Positions 55,546 to 64,000 of a stretch of 64,000 nt of DNA are shown piece by piece; position 1 is the first letter of the stretch; every line of letters starts with the position of its first letter. The notes below the pieces were generated by a model. That model saw only the letters and a program-made list of their open reading frames with translations, made no database searches and was not told the origin of the DNA. Source of the stretch: an uncultured Acidobacteriia bacterium (GTDB lineage: Bacteria; Acidobacteriota; Terriglobia; Bryobacterales; Bryobacteraceae); NCBI GenBank assembly GCA_903907865.1, contig CAIVPR010000041.1, forward strand, positions 1 through 64,000. Direction: 5' to 3'. The position numbers were made by a program, and so were the translations under genes.

Positions 55546-56967
55546 ATGCCCACCCGAATACAGCGTCTTGTGGGGCAACCGTTGTGGGCTGCGGTCGCCT
55601 TTCAGGCGGCCATAACCGTACTGCCCGCCGCCGTAGTCACCTACGACGACCAGATCAAGCCTATCTTCCGCGAGCACTGTATGAAGTGCCACGGCGAGGA
55701 CGAGCCCAAGGCCGGCATCAATCTCGGTTCCTACGATACAGCCGTCAAAGGCGGTAGTGCCGGAGCGGTCCTGGTTGCTGGCCGCGCCTCCGCCAGCATC
55801 CTCTTTAGCGCGATCACGGACGAAAACGAGGACAAGCGCATGCCCCTACGCAATGCGCCCCTGTCCCAAGCCAAGATTGAGTTGATCCGCGAATGGATTC
55901 AGACCGGGCTCCGCGAGACCGAAAAGAGCGCCTCGCTCACCGCCAACCGCGATATCGGCTTCCACCCCGTCGTCACCACCAAGCTTGACGGTCCGCCGCC
56001 GATGCCGGGGAATTTGCCTTCAAGCACGGCCCCGGCTCCCAAACATCCGTTCCCCGTCGTCGCCATGGCGACCAGCCCGACGGCCCCGCTGCTCGCCATC
56101 GCCCGCTACGGCCATGTCGAACTGGACGACGTGAACACCCGCCAACCTCTCGGCGATCTCCCGTTTCCTGAAGGCCAGCCCAATGTCATCCGCTTTACCC
56201 CGGATGGCCGCGTCCTCATGGTCGCGGGCGGCAAGCCTGTCCAGTCCGGCTCGGTCGTGCTCTACGACGTGCGCACCGGCAATCGCCTGACCAAGGTCGG
56301 CGATGAACTCGACGCGGTCCTTTCCGCCGATGTCAGCCCGGACCAGAAGCTCATCGCCCTCGGCGGTTCGGGCAAGTCCGTCAAGGTCTACAACACCGAC
56401 GACGGCAAGCTGCGCTACAAACTCACCCGGCACACCGATTGGATTACGGCTCTCGCCTTCAGTCCCGACGGCAAGACATTGGCAACGGCCGACCGCGCCG
56501 GGGCCATCCACCTCTGGGACGCGCAGGCTGGCGCGATCCTCCTGACGCTTGCCGAGCATAAGGCCTCGGTCCGTACCCTCGCGTGGCGCGCCGACGGCAA
56601 GATGCTGGCCAGCGGCGGCGAGGACGGCGTCCTGATCTGGTGGGACACGAGCGACGGCTGGCCCGCCGTGATCAAGAACAACGCCCACCAGCCCAAACGG
56701 TCGGAAGGCGTTTTCGGCAATCTCCCCAATGGCGTACTCTCGGTGGCGTTCGGGCCCAACGGGGACCTTCTCAGCGTGGGACGAGACCGCCAGCTCCGCC
56801 TTTGGAATCCGACCGGTGGCGCCATCCGCGCGATCCCGCTCGACGCAGGACTGCCTATCCAAGCCGCGATCAGCAACGACGGCAAGACCCTCGTCGCGGG
56901 CGATGCAGGCGGACAGGTGCGGTTTTGGGATGCCAAGGGTGCGCCCTTGGTCGTCGCGAAGCCTTGA
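55546..56967 (+). CDS. PSCyt1-type cytochrome fused to WD40 propeller
   Basis: ATG 55546 begins a signal anchor, then the PSCyt1 haem motif HCMKCHG with the surrounding IKPIFREHCMKCHGEDEPKA pattern. From about residue 165 there are WD40 repeats (TDWITALAFSPDGKTLATA, KASVRTLAWRADGKMLASG, GVLSVAFGPNGDLLSVG). The 473-residue product is presumably an envelope haem protein with a propeller. It ends the four-gene exported cluster. Gap to the preceding stop is 4 bp. Confidence 0.88.
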   Translation: MPTRIQRLVGQPLWAAVAFQAAITVLPAAVVTYDDQIKPIFREHCMKCHGEDEPKAGINLGSYDTAVKGGSAGAVLVAGRASASILFSAITDENEDKRMPLRNAPLSQAKIELIREWIQTGLRETEKSASLTANRDIGFHPVVTTKLDGPPPMPGNLPSSTAPAPKHPFPVVAMATSPTAPLLAIARYGHVELDDVNTRQPLGDLPFPEGQPNVIRFTPDGRVLMVAGGKPVQSGSVVLYDVRTGNRLTKVGDELDAVLSADVSPDQKLIALGGSGKSVKVYNTDDGKLRYKLTRHTDWITALAFSPDGKTLATADRAGAIHLWDAQAGAILLTLAEHKASVRTLAWRADGKMLASGGEDGVLIWWDTSDGWPAVIKNNAHQPKRSEGVFGNLPNGVLSVAFGPNGDLLSVGRDRQLRLWNPTGGAIRAIPLDAGLPIQAAISNDGKTLVAGDAGGQVRFWDAKGAPLVVAKP

Positions 56968-57035
56968 CGCGTCGCATCTCAAAGTTTTTGGGATAGCGAC
57001 GGCAAAAGGGGCTAAGATGAAGCCAGCGAGGCTGC

Positions 57036-57899
57036 ATGCCGAAGCAACTTGACCAGGCTCCCCCGGAATTGCTGGCAGATCGATTGCACCGGCTTGGCGA
57101 AGGGATTGGCAAGGTCGTCTACTCCTCGGAACACTGGGTCGTAAAGCGCCATCGCACGGCGGAGGAAATGGTCGCGCTGATCCTTGTCTGGAAATTTCTC
57201 CACAAGGTCGCCCGAGGTCTACCCGGCGGAATCGGCGCACCACTTCTGCATAGCCCCCCGAGGGTTGTAAACCTTCTGCGGGTACTTGCCCAATCGCTCA
57301 TGGTTGTCGTACCCAAGCGGTATTGGCACACCAAGCACGTGTCGCAGGTGCTGTACAAGTTCGTCCGGCGCGCCAAACGCGGCGACAGTCTGGCCCGTAC
57401 GCATCTGGTGGACTCTCCGCTTCTTCCTCAGCTCATCCAATTCCCACCGAAGACCGTGGTGATTGACGGCTGGCCGGGGTGGATGACCGTGTCCGAGGCG
57501 ACGGAACGGGTGGATACAACGCTCGACCGCTGTATCGGAACCCTCGCCCAAGCGAACAATTTTGCCGCTGTCGAAACATGGCTGGACCGCCTGTTGGAAA
57601 CCCGCCAGGCTGGCTGGCGCTCCGGCCTATTTTCAGTCGACGCCCACCTGAAGAACTTCGGCGTGATCGGTGACCGCATCGTGTTGCTCGACACCGGTGG
57701 TTTGACCAACCGGTGGGGGGAAATCGCGGACAAGCTGGCAAAGGACGAGCAGGTGCGCTTGCCCCATGTCCAACTTGGCTTGGCGACGGCGCTTGCCACC
57801 CGTCCCGACATCGCGGCGAAGTTCAACGAGCGCTGGAAGAGCCTGGTCAACCGCCAAGTGGTGGTCGAGATCCTCGGTGCGGATCAGCGGGAAGACTGA
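57036..57899 (+). CDS. protein kinase-like fold, unknown substrate
   Basis: The 287 residues have an N-terminal lysine in HWVVKRHR and a catalytic-loop-like FSVDAHLKNFGVIGD followed by VLLDTGGL, the D-H-x-x-N and DxG pattern of aminoglycoside-phosphotransferase, Kdo-kinase or HipA-like kinases. It is not close to the HipA-like gene at 162. TAAGAT at 57013-57018 and GAGG near 57030 precede ATG 57036. No partner gene adjoins; the terminator at 57922 follows. Confidence 0.6.
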   Translation: MPKQLDQAPPELLADRLHRLGEGIGKVVYSSEHWVVKRHRTAEEMVALILVWKFLHKVARGLPGGIGAPLLHSPPRVVNLLRVLAQSLMVVVPKRYWHTKHVSQVLYKFVRRAKRGDSLARTHLVDSPLLPQLIQFPPKTVVIDGWPGWMTVSEATERVDTTLDRCIGTLAQANNFAAVETWLDRLLETRQAGWRSGLFSVDAHLKNFGVIGDRIVLLDTGGLTNRWGEIADKLAKDEQVRLPHVQLGLATALATRPDIAAKFNERWKSLVNRQVVVEILGADQRED

Positions 57900-57921
57900 A
57901 GACCGGTCCTGGACCAAGAAA

Positions 57922-57949
57922 AAGGCCGCCGGGTTTCCCCGGCGGCCTT
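57922..57949. terminator. strong bidirectional terminator
   Basis: AAGGCCGCCGGG at 57922-57933 pairs perfectly with CCCGGCGGCCTT at 57938-57949 with a 4-nt loop. A-rich sequence precedes it and TTCTTT-like sequence follows, so it can serve both the rightward kinase gene and the leftward radical SAM gene. Confidence 0.85.
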
Positions 57950-57975
57950 CTTTACACTACATTGCGACTGGCGAA

Positions 57976-60123
<2,148 letters not shown>

Positions 60124-60267
60124 CGGTGTAGGGCTCCCCGGCTGGGTGTTCTTCTCGTTGTACTTCCTTATCAGGTTAAGCAATGTTCCGTTTCGGAACG
60201 ATGCAATTCCATCGAACTGGGCTGCATGGGGGTCCGTTGGGGCTTGGCGCAATCGAACGGGACGGGA

Positions 60268-60273
60268 TAGACT
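60268..60273 (+). promoter_or_regulatory. queG promoter with -10 adjacent to the start
   Basis: TAGACT at 60268-60273 ends 5 nt before TTG 60279. TTGGCG at 60244-60249 gives a -35 element with 18-bp spacing. No Shine-Dalgarno sequence lies between. A leaderless TTG start is inferred; ATG 60183 would be upstream of this promoter. Confidence 0.45.
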
Positions 60274-60278
60274 GGGCT

Positions 60279-61319
60279 TTGGCCGATCGTATCAACCGCC
60301 GTATTGTCTGCGACTTGGCGGCCGAATGCGGCTTCGATTTGGCGGGAGTCGCACGGGCCGGGGAAGCACCCGATTTCGACCGTTACCGGGATTGGGCAGA
60401 CCGTGGCTTGGCGGGCGAAATGCGCTATTTGACCGACCATCGGGCCGATGTCCGTGCGTCGCTGGAGGGAGTGCTGCCGGGGACCAGGTCGGTGATTTGC
60501 GTTGGGGTCCTCTACAACGGCCCGGAGCCGTATTCTACGGAGTTCTCGGATCCGGAGCGCGCTTGGATCGCCCGCTATGCCTGGGGCGACGATTACCACA
60601 CCCGGATTTGGCGGATGTTGGAGCGTTTGGCGGGGCTGCTGACGGCGATTGAGCCGTTCGCGTGGCGCGCGTGTGTCGACACCGCTCCAATTCTGGAGCG
60701 GTCGCTCGCGCGGCAGGCCGGACTCGGCTGGATTGGAAAGAATACATGCCTGATCAACCAGCGGTTGGGGTCGTGGTTCTTCCTTGGCGAACTCCTGACG
60801 ACGCTGGAGTTGAAGCCGGACACGCCGCCACCGGACCGTTGTGGATCGTGCAGCCGATGCATCGACGCCTGTCCGACCGCGGCCATCGTTCCCAGCCCGC
60901 ACGGCGGATTCGAGTTGGATGCCCGCCGCTGCATCTCGTATTTCACGATTGAACTGCGGTCGGGGATTCCGGAGGCGCACCGGGACGCGGTCGGCGCGAA
61001 TGCCTTCGGGTGCGATATCTGCCAGGACGTGTGTCCGTGGAATCGGAAGTCGCCGCGGACCGGGGTTGAGGCCGGTCCGGAATGGGTTGCGCCGCCTTTG
61101 GAAAGGCTGGCGGCGTTGGGGCAGGCAGAGTTCCGTGACCTGTTTCGGGGGACGGCTGTGAGCCGGGTCAAGTATGCGGGCTTCCTGCGGAACGTGGCGG
61201 TCGCGATGGGGAATTCGGGGCTGGGGAAGTTCCGCGAGCCGCTGGAAAGACTGGCATGCTCGGAGGACGCGATGGTCGCCGGGCATGCCAGATGGGCTTT
61301 GGGGAAATTGAAAGGTTAG
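60279..61319 (+). CDS. queG: epoxyqueuosine reductase
   Basis: QueG reduces epoxyqueuosine to queuosine in tRNA using cobalamin. The two ferredoxin-type cluster motifs are clear: CGSCSRCIDACPTAAI and CDICQDVCPWNRK. The front half carries the expected fold and a tRNA-binding surface. With TTG 60279 the product is 346 residues, in the usual 350-380 range, and starts in good register with the ECGFDLAGVARAGEAPDF opening. The alternative ATG 60183 gives 378 residues and adds sequence without family support. The end overlaps the convergent SDR gene by 4 bp. Confidence 0.92.
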   Translation: MADRINRRIVCDLAAECGFDLAGVARAGEAPDFDRYRDWADRGLAGEMRYLTDHRADVRASLEGVLPGTRSVICVGVLYNGPEPYSTEFSDPERAWIARYAWGDDYHTRIWRMLERLAGLLTAIEPFAWRACVDTAPILERSLARQAGLGWIGKNTCLINQRLGSWFFLGELLTTLELKPDTPPPDRCGSCSRCIDACPTAAIVPSPHGGFELDARRCISYFTIELRSGIPEAHRDAVGANAFGCDICQDVCPWNRKSPRTGVEAGPEWVAPPLERLAALGQAEFRDLFRGTAVSRVKYAGFLRNVAVAMGNSGLGKFREPLERLACSEDAMVAGHARWALGKLKG

Positions 61320-62059
61320 TACGTTGCCCGGCCACCGCTGGCGTCGTAGCATTGTGCTGTTACGAACGAGCAATCGGGGCTGGAAAGGAATTGCACGACT
61401 GCGGCGATCTCGTCCGGTTCGCCGGTGCGGCGCATCGGGATCTTGTCGGTCATGTAGGAGACCTGCTGGGGTGTCAACTGCTCCAGAATCTTGGTGCGGA
61501 CTACCGCCGGTGCCACGGCGTTGATGCAAATCCCTTCGGTCGCGACTTCCTTGCCGAGGGACTTGGTCAAGCCAATCACTGCCGCCTTGCTTGCCGAGTA
61601 GGCGACCATGTTCGGGTTGCCTTCCTTGCCCGCGATGGACGCGATGTTGACGATCCGACCGTACTTGTGTTCCCGCATGTGGGGGATCACGGCCCGGCAG
61701 ACGAAGAACACGCCGTGGACGTTGATCGCCATCACGCGCGCGAACTCCGCGTCCGTCTGATCCTGCACCGGGGCGGCCTTTCCCGCGATGCCCGCGTTGT
61801 TGACCGCGATGTGGATCCGGCCCGAACGAGCCAGAACCTCCGCTACGGCCGCGTTGACCGAGGCGGAATCCGAAACGTCCATCTTCACCGCGTACGACCC
61901 GTTGCCCAAGGCTGCGGCAGCGGTGTTGGCTGCGTCCAAATCCAAATCGGCGATGGCGACGGTCGCACCGGCACCGGCGAGGCGCTTGGAGATCGCCTCG
62001 CCGATGCCGGCGGCTCCGCCGGTGACAATCGCCGTCTGACCTGTGAGATCGAACGGCAT
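61316..62059 (-). CDS. short-chain dehydrogenase/reductase, FabG-like
   Basis: The 247 residues have GGAAGIGEAI (NAD(P)-binding glycine motif), DVSD, NNAGIAG, the catalytic Ser of IVNIASIAGK, YSASK with Tyr-Lys, and a C-terminal family end (CYDASGGRA). It is most like 3-oxoacyl-ACP reductases, but the substrate is not proven. ATG 62059 is 4 bp downstream of the rplI stop, so it is read through from the ribosomal operon. The longer frame to 62104 overlaps rplI. Confidence 0.9.
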   Translation of the reverse strand: MPFDLTGQTAIVTGGAAGIGEAISKRLAGAGATVAIADLDLDAANTAAAALGNGSYAVKMDVSDSASVNAAVAEVLARSGRIHIAVNNAGIAGKAAPVQDQTDAEFARVMAINVHGVFFVCRAVIPHMREHKYGRIVNIASIAGKEGNPNMVAYSASKAAVIGLTKSLGKEVATEGICINAVAPAVVRTKILEQLTPQQVSYMTDKIPMRRTGEPDEIAAVVQFLSSPDCSFVTAQCYDASGGRATY

Positions 62060-62063
62060 GGGT

Positions 62064-62510
62064 TTATTCCTGACGGTCGACGTGGACGGTGACGTCGACG
62101 GCAACTTCGCGGTGCAGCTTGATCGTGACCTTGTGCTCGCCCAAGGTGCGGATGGGCTCGTCGAGGTGGATCTTGCGGCGGTCGATGTTGTAGCCCTGCG
62201 CGGCCAGAACGTCGCCGAGGTCGGCTGCGGTCACGGAACCGAACAGATGGTCGTTCTCGCCGGCCTTGCGGGCCACGTGGATCGAGAGGGCTGTGAGCAG
62301 TTCGCCCAACGCGGTCGCCTCGCCGGCGAGCTTGGCTTCCTTCTTGAGGTGCGACTGGCGCTCCTGCTCGACGATCTTGCGGTTCGAGTCCGTTGCGGCG
62401 ACAGCCTTGCGTTGGGGCAGCAGATAGTTGCGGGCGTAGCCATTGGCGACCTTGACGACGTCGCCGCGGCCACCCAGCTTTTCGATTTCTTCCCGAAGAA
62501 TGACTTCCAT
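62064..62510 (-). CDS. rplI: 50S ribosomal protein L9
   Basis: L9 binds 23S rRNA and extends from the large subunit. The opening MEVILREEIEKLGGRGDVV and VANGYARNYLLPQ are the family signature, followed by the long connecting helix and the C-terminal domain (LFGSVTAADLGDVLA). Its 148 residues match the family. It lies 24 bp downstream of rpsR. Confidence 0.97.
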   Translation of the reverse strand: MEVILREEIEKLGGRGDVVKVANGYARNYLLPQRKAVAATDSNRKIVEQERQSHLKKEAKLAGEATALGELLTALSIHVARKAGENDHLFGSVTAADLGDVLAAQGYNIDRRKIHLDEPIRTLGEHKVTIKLHREVAVDVTVHVDRQE

Positions 62511-62534
62511 GGTTGTGTCCTCGTGCTCCTTCGG

Positions 62535-62837
62535 TTAGACCGCCGCCGCGAAGGGCAGCAGGGCGATGTTGCGGGCCTTGAAGATGGCGTCGGTCAGGCG
62601 ACGCTGGTGCGGGGCGCAAACGCCCGAGATGCGGCGCGGGACAATCTTGCCGCGCTCGGCGATGAAGGCCTGTAGGGTCTTCATGTCCTTGTAGTTGATG
62701 TCGTCAATCCGCTCGACGCAGAACCGGCAAACCTTCTTGCGCCGGAAATAAGCCTTCTTGCCGACAGCCGCCGCCTTGTCCCCGCCAGTGGGGCGCTGCG
62801 ATGCCGCGATCGGGCGGCCACCTTTTTGTTCAGCCAT
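62535..62837 (-). CDS. rpsR: 30S ribosomal protein S18
   Basis: S18 binds with S6 on the small-subunit platform. [20 protein letters not shown] and [18 protein letters not shown] are diagnostic. Two cysteine pairs could bind zinc. The 100 residues include a short N-terminal extension. It lies 39 bp downstream of rpsF; no ssb gene sits between them, unlike in many bacteria. Confidence 0.97.
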   Translation of the reverse strand: MAEQKGGRPIAASQRPTGGDKAAAVGKKAYFRRKKVCRFCVERIDDINYKDMKTLQAFIAERGKIVPRRISGVCAPHQRRLTDAIFKARNIALLPFAAAV

Positions 62838-62876
62838 TGTGGTGTCTCCTTGATTTCTTTTCGTGGTGGCTGCGGC

Positions 62877-63416
62877 TTATTCGGCCGCGGGGGTTGCAGC
62901 GGATGTTGCCGGGGATTCCGGGGTCGGTTCGGCAACGGGCTCGGCAGCCGGGGCAATACCGGGCGCGGGATGCGCCGGAGCGGCCGGAACCGGTGCGCCG
63001 GGAACTGCGTGTCCGCCTTCGCCACCCAGCATGGCCGCCGCCAGCGACGGCTGCGGGGTCGGGGGCTGCGGGCGACGGTGGGCGCGCTTCTCGCGTTCCT
63101 TCTGCCGTTTCGCCAACCGCTTCAAGTCCTCGTCGATGCGGACGGTGAGGAACTTGATGATGGAGTCCTGTACGCGGATGCGGCGTTCGAGTTCGCGAAC
63201 TGCCGAGGCGTCCACGGTAAACGTCAGCAGGACGTAGTATCCTTCGCGGTTCTTTTCCACACGGTAGGCCAGCTTGCGCTTGCCCCACTTGTCGACCTTG
63301 TCCACCACGCCACCGGCGGTGGCGATCTGCTTGGAGATCAGCTCGATGAGCTGGTCGACATCCTCTTCCGTTGCATCGGGTTTCACGATGAACAGATTTT
63401 CGTAGATTCTCTTCAT
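62877..63416 (-). CDS. rpsF: 30S ribosomal protein S6 with long Ala/Pro tail
   Basis: The S6 core (about residues 1-115) has [31 protein letters not shown] and the [17 protein letters not shown] end. After RAHRRPQ comes a low-complexity Ala/Pro/Glu tail to residue 179. S6 is usually 95-135 residues, so the extra region of about 65 is unusual. It heads the rpsF-rpsR-rplI-SDR run, with pth 35 bp upstream. Confidence 0.95.
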   Translation of the reverse strand: MKRIYENLFIVKPDATEEDVDQLIELISKQIATAGGVVDKVDKWGKRKLAYRVEKNREGYYVLLTFTVDASAVRELERRIRVQDSIIKFLTVRIDEDLKRLAKRQKEREKRAHRRPQPPTPQPSLAAAMLGGEGGHAVPGAPVPAAPAHPAPGIAPAAEPVAEPTPESPATSAATPAAE

Positions 63417-63451
63417 TTACTGGCTGTGCCTCTGGGGTCTTCGACCCTTGT

Positions 63452-64000
63452 TTAACCCCTGCCGGTTAGATCCGGCGGAGGGGTAGAGCTCCGGGCGCGA
63501 CCGTTGAATCTGGTCATGGACATTTCGACGCCCTCGGCTATAACGGATTCAGTCGCATCGGCGGCTAGACCGATGAACTCCTCCAATGTTTCGTTCTGCC
63601 GCCTGGAAAAGCGCGACAACAAATAATCCGCCCCGCCGTTGAGCGGATGGCCGGGATGCACTCCCAGCCGGATCCTTGGGAACTCCTGTGTCCCCAGTTT
63701 GGCGATCACATCCTTGATCCCGTTGTGTCCTGCCGCCGAACCACTTGGCCGGATCCGCAACGAGCCCCAGGGAAGATTCAGTTCGTCGTACACCAGAATC
63801 AATTCCGCAGGGGTGACCCCGTTTTTCTGCATCAGCGGCTTCACCGCGATGCCACTCAAATTCATGAAAGTCTGGGGCTGGGCCAGCATCACGGGCTTTC
63901 CCGCGATCATCCCCTGTCCCACCACCGCTTGGCATTCCTTGCGCGTCATCCGAATGGAATGGCGCGCCGCGAGAACGTCCACAACGAGGAAACCCAGGTT
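63452..64000 (-). CDS. pth: peptidyl-tRNA hydrolase, 5' end cut by the window edge
   Basis: Pth releases peptides from peptidyl-tRNA. The visible part has PQTFMNLSGIAV, LVYDELNLPWG with the catalytic-site Asp, and SGSAAGHNGIKDVIAKLGTQEFPRIRLGV. The frame continues through NLGFLVVDVLAAR at the edge; the start and the catalytic N-terminal His lie outside. The C-terminal GRARSSTPPPDL tail is not conserved. It is upstream of rpsF on the same strand. Confidence 0.95.
   Translation of the reverse strand, partial: NLGFLVVDVLAARHSIRMTRKECQAVVGQGMIAGKPVMLAQPQTFMNLSGIAVKPLMQKNGVTPAELILVYDELNLPWGSLRIRPSGSAAGHNGIKDVIAKLGTQEFPRIRLGVHPGHPLNGGADYLLSRFSRRQNETLEEFIGLAADATESVIAEGVEMSMTRFNGRARSSTPPPDLTGRG

Noticed and set aside
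60183-60278. Longer queG start at ATG 60183
   Set aside because: It adds residues without family support, and a -10 box lies inside the extension; kept as an alternative only.

Overview
The window looks like chromosomal DNA of an Acidobacteriota bacterium of the Solibacter/Bryobacter kind. The evidence is high GC, an ADOP-type MacB/FtsX permease, an Oar-like TonB receptor with an N-terminal carboxypeptidase-regulatory-like domain, a DUF1501/PSCyt/DUF1549-DUF1553/WD40 cluster, PQQ and NHL beta-propeller proteins, HipA-like orphan kinases and many PIN and BrnT toxin-antitoxin modules. I saw no rRNA, tRNA, CRISPR array, transposase or phage gene. Taxonomy is inferred from gene content only.

Layout. 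1-2.3 kb: hairpin-rich edge, a HipA-like kinase, and a scar where a broken UPF0175/PIN toxin-antitoxin pair abuts a deleted Ser/Thr-kinase-TPR gene. 2.3-6.1 kb: intact metH. 6.1-8.1 kb: a toxin-antitoxin cluster (antitoxin-VapC, BrnT-BrnA and a frameshifted antitoxin relic). 8.1-10.7 kb: an M1 aminopeptidase gene broken by two frameshifts. 10.8-20.8 kb: APC permease, ADOP permease, GH28 polygalacturonase, a LytS/LytTR two-component system with a metallo-beta-lactamase-fold gene, and a secreted esterase whose 3' end has been overrun by inverted repeats. 20.8-24.6 kb: a one-module NRPS (C-A-T-TE). 24.7-32.1 kb: PQQ dehydrogenase, serine hydrolase, NHL protein, PEP-CTERM protein, then an operon of an enolase-superfamily enzyme, an unannotated 55-residue double-glycine-leader peptide and a cytochrome c. 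32.3-37.9 kb: Oar-like receptor coupled to a glycoside hydrolase.

The most interesting unit is 38.3-49.3 kb. It is a tightly packed operon running from a TonB-dependent receptor through an AtzH-AtzG fusion, an AtzE-type amidohydrolase, a complete BMP-type ABC importer (binding protein, two permeases, double ATPase) and an AtzF-type allophanate hydrolase. Together these would carry a ureido or triazine-derived nitrogen compound across both membranes and hydrolyse it to ammonia and CO2. No ring-opening enzyme (AtzD or barbiturase) is encoded in the window, so the imported substrate is unknown.

The right end holds the planctomycete-style secreted cluster (49.4-57.0 kb), a second kinase-like gene, a large radical SAM protein resembling tetraether/membrane-spanning-lipid synthases (57.98-60.12 kb), queG, and the ribosomal operon pth-rpsF-rpsR-rplI followed by an SDR gene.

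Two sequence-level themes recur. Several GTG or TTG starts lie only 5-8 nt downstream of a TAnnnT -10 box and have no Shine-Dalgarno sequence, which suggests leaderless mRNAs. A short repeat with the core CTCCCTCGCGGTC is present in several copies and may be a dispersed palindromic family.
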